Below are positions 60,488 to 64,000 of a stretch of 64,000 bases of DNA, piece after piece. The translations under genes and the position numbers were made by a program. The DNA is from Phymatolithon calcareum. Taxonomy: Eukaryota; Rhodophyta; Florideophyceae; Hapalidiales. Under the pieces are notes generated by a model. It did no database searches. It was given only the letters and a program-made list of their open reading frames with translations, and was not told where the DNA came from. The DNA lies in the NCBI GenBank assembly GCA_977006965.1, contig OZ345361.1, forward strand, positions 2,480,001 through 2,544,000, read 5' to 3'. Every line of letters starts with the position of its first letter. The stretch's first letter is position 1.

Positions 60488-62455
60488 TTACTCGTCTTCC
60501 CGGAAGTCAATCTTATCTAAGGATCGCGTCGTCATCTCAATCGACCGCTCAATGCGGTCGATCAGAGCCTGTGGTTGATTCTCTGTGCGCACCCGGGTTA
60601 GTAGAGAATAAAGCTCCGTCAGTTCTTTCGTCAGCCCTGCGATATCCTTCGCTTGCCGCGCCGTCGAGTCGTTGTACTCCGCGCCCCTCGGCGCCAACGA
60701 CTGCATTATCGCCGACACCCCGTCCTTCAGAATGTCGTTTCCTTGCTCGAGCGCGCGGAGCTCGGCCGCCTCCTGCCGCTTTCGCTTGCGGCTGCTCCCC
60801 CCGCGCGGCACCGCTCCCGCATTCTCCTCGACGTCGTCATCGTCGTAGCCGACCCCGGCCGCCATGGTCTTTATGGTGAAGTCTAAAAGGTCGGTGTCGG
60901 CCTCGGGGGTGCCGCAGCGCAGTGCATGGAAGGTGATCAGCGCGCGCTTGCCGTCCTCCGTGATCGCGCCAGTGCCACGCGTCGTCGCCACGAAGTCCCC
61001 GATGCGGTCTGTATCGTTGGCGCCGGACACCGTCCAGTTGCTGTACGCCTTCGTGAAGACGGATTTGTTCTTATTGAACGCGGCGAGAAGCTTCTCCGCA
61101 CTGCGCGGCGCGAGCGGCAGCGCGGACGCGTCAACCCCAGTGACTTTTCCCGCGAGTGGAAGTCGCACTTGGAAGCTGTGGTCGTTGAAGCGCGGCGCTA
61201 TCGCGGCCTCCCAAATGGCGTCCCTGTCCACGCCACGGTCGAGCTCGTAGCGGTCGAGCGAGAGCGCTGTTTGAAATAGCTTACCGCGGATGTAGGGGCC
61301 ACTGTCCACGAGAACGCCGACGAGGCGCGCGAACTCGTTCGTGCAAAAGTCTGGCGCGGGCGGCTGTGCAGGGTGACCGGTGCTGCCTGTCGCGCCCGGC
61401 ATGGTTCCGAGCAATGTGGCGAGCGAAGGCGCGTGGGGCACGACGATGCTGATGCGAACCGGGTCGGCGTACCAGGTATCGATGTCGGGTGCGAACATCT
61501 GCTGCACGTTACCGGTCTCGCCGAATTTGCGTGCCGCATGAATGAGGAGCTTGTTCACTTTATAGCGCTTTCGCTCGTTGACGACGAGGTTGCCGCAGTC
61601 TTTCTTTTCCTGGACGCTGAGAGAGCGAATGGCATCGCGAATAATTGAGAAGTTCGATTTCATGAGGAAGAAGTAGGACTTGTCGTACGCGCTGGCCGGG
61701 GCGTCACCCTGTAGACGCGGTTTGGGCACGTACAGGTCGTCCCACGGGTCGTCCGTGCGTGGCAGCGCGGTGTCACCGGCCACCGGTGCGCTGCTCCGTG
61801 ATGCGGCGGTGCCCTGCACGGCAGGACCGTCGAACGCCAAGGGGACTGACTGCGTTGCAGGCGATGTGACTAGCGGAGAGTGCGTGAGCGGCGAGTTGCT
61901 CGGCCCTGTGTTGTGGGGGGAGTTGGATGGCGTGAGAACGACGGCCAGTGGCACGGGGGTGGTCACCACGAATGGCGACGGCAGCGAGCGCCGGGACGGC
62001 GACCGACCGTTGGCGGGCGTGGGAGATGAGCGACGAGGGAGTGAAGGCACCACAGGGGAGAAGATTAGGTGTGCGGTGCCCGGTGCTGTGCCTGAGGCGG
62101 GCGGAGGAGGCGTGAGTGCGAGGTGGTGTCGTCGGGCGTCGGCGTCCGGCGACGGTGTCGACGAGGGCGTGGTGGAGGGTGGTGCATGGGTCGCCGGGAG
62201 AGAAGAGCGGACGAACGGCGCGTACTGCGCTTGGTTGTATGAGGGGTCCCTCCTCAGGTGCCATGGAGTCGACTGGTGTGTTTCCGCGGCGGGCGACGGT
62301 GCGCGGTGGCTCGCCGCCGCACCAGTCGTAGAAGGGGAAGGGGTGCACTCTGTGCTGAGTGGGACCGAGAAGTCCCGCGAGGGAGGCAACGTTGTAACGT
62401 CGGGGCTTGTCACCGCCGGAGGGAGCGGCCGGCCGACGCCGTCGGGAGATGCCAT
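60488..62455 (-). CDS. Second Harbinger protein (accessory, DNA-binding type expected)
   Basis: PIF/Harbinger elements usually carry a second gene, a Myb/SANT-like protein that helps transposase binding. The frame is open to 62767 but the first well-placed ATG is at 62455 (MASPDGVGRP), giving 655 residues. The N-terminal 260 residues are Pro/Ser/Thr-rich and disordered. The middle (YFFLMKSNFSIIRDAIRSLS, ERKRYKVNKLLIHAARKFGE, FNKNKSVFTKAYSNWTVSGA) looks folded but shows no clear SANT Trp triad. A basic patch (GGSSRKRKRQEAAEL) resembles a nuclear signal, and the C-terminus (IAGLTKELTELYSLLTRVRT, RIERSIEMTTRSLDK) is a coiled coil. It ends 18 bp from the transposase stop. Confidence 0.7.
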   Translation of the reverse strand: MASPDGVGRPLPPAVTSPDVTTLPPSRDFSVPLSTECTPSPSTTGAAASHRAPSPAAETHQSTPWHLRRDPSYNQAQYAPFVRSSLPATHAPPSTTPSSTPSPDADARRHHLALTPPPPASGTAPGTAHLIFSPVVPSLPRRSSPTPANGRSPSRRSLPSPFVVTTPVPLAVVLTPSNSPHNTGPSNSPLTHSPLVTSPATQSVPLAFDGPAVQGTAASRSSAPVAGDTALPRTDDPWDDLYVPKPRLQGDAPASAYDKSYFFLMKSNFSIIRDAIRSLSVQEKKDCGNLVVNERKRYKVNKLLIHAARKFGETGNVQQMFAPDIDTWYADPVRISIVVPHAPSLATLLGTMPGATGSTGHPAQPPAPDFCTNEFARLVGVLVDSGPYIRGKLFQTALSLDRYELDRGVDRDAIWEAAIAPRFNDHSFQVRLPLAGKVTGVDASALPLAPRSAEKLLAAFNKNKSVFTKAYSNWTVSGANDTDRIGDFVATTRGTGAITEDGKRALITFHALRCGTPEADTDLLDFTIKTMAAGVGYDDDDVEENAGAVPRGGSSRKRKRQEAAELRALEQGNDILKDGVSAIMQSLAPRGAEYNDSTARQAKDIAGLTKELTELYSLLTRVRTENQPQALIDRIERSIEMTTRSLDKIDFREDE

Positions 62456-62815
62456 CGTGTTCGGTGCAGAGCAGAGGCGGAGATGCGGGAGGAAAACGAA
62501 TGATTGTGTGGGTGGAGCGGAAGAGGTAAGGCAGACCAAGGGAAAGCAGGGAAAGGCAGGGAATGGGAACCGTGGCGATGGAGATCCGTTCCATCGAAGG
62601 TGGTTCGGGTTCGCGCGAAATAAGCAGCGTTTCGCGCGAAATATGTAGCAGATGGACAGAAGTAGTCGAGGGACCAGAACTTGTCTGACAGTACACGTGT
62701 AAACTTGCGGCAGCCATTTTATGTTTCCGTTTGAAAGTAAGTGACATAATGTGGTTATTGGAAGCAAAAAGCCGAACAGACAGACAGCCGGACATTTGGT
62801 TTAAAACGGACCTAA

Positions 62816-64000
62816 TTCAAAATACGCAGCTGATCAAGACAAATCTTCAGCATGACAAATCTTCAGCAGAGCATGACTTTTCATTAATTACACATTTACT
62901 CGAAACATACGAGTATTCAAGTGCACTTGATAATCCTCAAGATTTTTTTTTAAAAAACAAAAGCCATTTTGGCCATTACCATATATGGTAGCGAAAATAT
63001 GTACATATGTGTATACTATTATGTTCTTTCATATGTATATATTTTTAAAGCATATGTTTGCCATGTTTTCGAAAAACTTGAATGTATTCTTTTTTTCCAG
63101 AAAACGTATATATTAAATATGCAGCGACGACTATTCAGCCACCAGGGTGCATACGTTCAAGCTCTACAGTACCGAATTCCTTGAAGAAAGTTGTTTTAAC
63201 CTTGAAATCTACTTGATGGAACAAGAAATATATCACAATTCATTGTGAAGAGCAGAAATATGGTGCTCAAGGTCTCGAATATTCTCCAATTTTGCCATAC
63301 GTTTGAAAGCTGTTGCCTCTCCATTTCTCTAGAAATCACAAACTGCACCATATTCTTTGCTTGGAGTCATTCAATCTCTATTCCTCTCTTGGATTGTTTT
63401 GAATAAGCTCGAATTATACTAGTGTAAAGACATGCGTGTCAGAAGTGTACAGTAAAATCATACATGATGTATTTCTGTACTGTATGCATGATATTGATGA
63501 TATGGAACCTTAGCAAAGAGCATCTTTGGTGCACTAATCCCTATGCCCGAATCCCTATTGTCTCATTCCCTGAACTGTTCTGCAGTACTGTACCTGCCCA
63601 AAAAAGCCAATTCCGCTCGTCCTCCCCATGATGTGATGATGATGCTCCAAGATCTTCTGTACTCTTCGATCTTGCAGCATCATCATCAAAATTCAGAGCT
63701 GAAATTTCAAATCAATCACGATTGAATAAACATTGATTACTGTGTAATGTCATCAACAATCGTTTCTTGCGTTTTTCGAATTAGAATCACGGGGCTACTG
63801 TACAGTACAGTTTTCTTGTGCATTTTACAGGAGGACTTGGGTCATCCTGTATCATAGCCTGTCACAGGTTACCTGTGGTTTATTTCACTGTCACCACCTA
63901 TGATACCCGGCAGGGCACGTGGCAGTTGGCGTAACGAGTCAGGGAATCATTCCCAGTGCCCAACCCTCTTCCACATCATACATGGTTGGCCATAGTCCCG
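62816..64000. other. Gene-poor, AT-rich end of window
   Basis: No gene recognised. TACTGTAC-type motifs occur at about 63470, 63587 and 63796. A short inverted repeat GTATCATAG ... CTATGATAC spans about 63849-63905. Confidence 0.45.

Larger units (their letters stand above)
58953..62815. mobile_element. PIF/Harbinger DNA transposon, apparently complete
   Basis: The element 58956-62812 (3857 bp) is flanked by TAA on both sides (58953-58955, 62813-62815), the 3-bp target typical of PIF/Harbinger. The inverted ends are bipartite: an outer 18 bp (GGCCCGTTTCAAACCA on the left, GGTCCGTTTTAAACCA on the right), nine unrelated bases, then an identical CTGTCTGTCTGTTCGG. Two convergent ORFs, transposase and a second protein, fill the element and are both open. 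It may be recently active. Confidence 0.88.

Noticed and set aside
60571-62648. Plus-strand Gly/Arg/Ser-rich frames opposite Harbinger ORF2
   Set aside because: Mirror of the Pro/Ser-rich sense protein; no independent features.
1-64000. CRISPR arrays, rRNA genes, prokaryotic promoters or ribosome binding sites
   Set aside because: No regularly spaced repeats or rRNA sequence were seen, and the gene content is eukaryotic, so bacterial signals were not sought further.

Overview
This window looks like nuclear DNA from a eukaryote with compact, nearly intron-free genes embedded in transposon-rich sequence. My best inference is a red alga, probably a florideophyte of the Chondrus type. The signs are single-exon genes for typical eukaryotic proteins (BOP1/Erb1, LSD1-type amine oxidase, exocyst Sec15, GATA factor, LYRM2, mitochondrial uL11, tetraspanin), one clear 124-bp intron with a TACTAAC branch site, a PLP decarboxylase with a plastid-type N-terminus, and a varied transposon load. 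The species is not proven by the sequence.

Layout. 1-870: 3' part of a SurE-family phosphatase gene. 1.2-6.0 kb: transposon graveyard with a decayed LINE (minus strand) interrupted by a solo LTR and by a gag-bearing LTR-retroelement fragment, then a piggyBac-like element. 6.5-6.9 kb: a pogo/Tigger-like MITE. 7.8-22.8 kb: host genes (coiled-coil protein, Orn/Lys/Arg decarboxylase, uL11m, an unknown protein, a membrane protein, a two-exon LSD1-like amine oxidase) separated by gene-poor stretches. 23.4-25.2 kb: a TTAA-flanked DNA element and a LINE tail. 28.2-30.7 kb: GATA factor and a small RRM protein. 31.7-37.8 kb: a repeat pair and a complete but mutated Copia element. 38.4-49.2 kb: the densest host block (truncated Sec15, BOP1, LYRM2, unknown nuclear-type protein, DEAH pseudohelicase, coiled-coil/hydrophobic-hairpin protein, tetraspanin-like protein). 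50.2-62.8 kb: DNA transposons (second piggyBac-like copy, internally deleted TTAA element, hAT-like element, TA-flanked MITE), a miniature LTR element, a broken host-like gene, and a complete PIF/Harbinger element with both of its genes open. 62.8-64 kb: no recognised gene.

The genes do not form an obvious pathway; BOP1 (ribosome biogenesis) and uL11m (mitoribosome) are ordinary housekeeping genes. The points most worth following are: (1) a Copia element with an extra 3' ORF that resembles a catalytically dead copy of the retropepsin domain; (2) an intact DEAH-box protein in which every ATPase motif has been lost; (3) a Sec15 gene whose ORF stops exactly where a 42-bp inverted copy of the neighbouring BOP1 gene begins; (4) a piggyBac-like family flanked by CTAG rather than TTAA and carrying palindromic subterminal sites.
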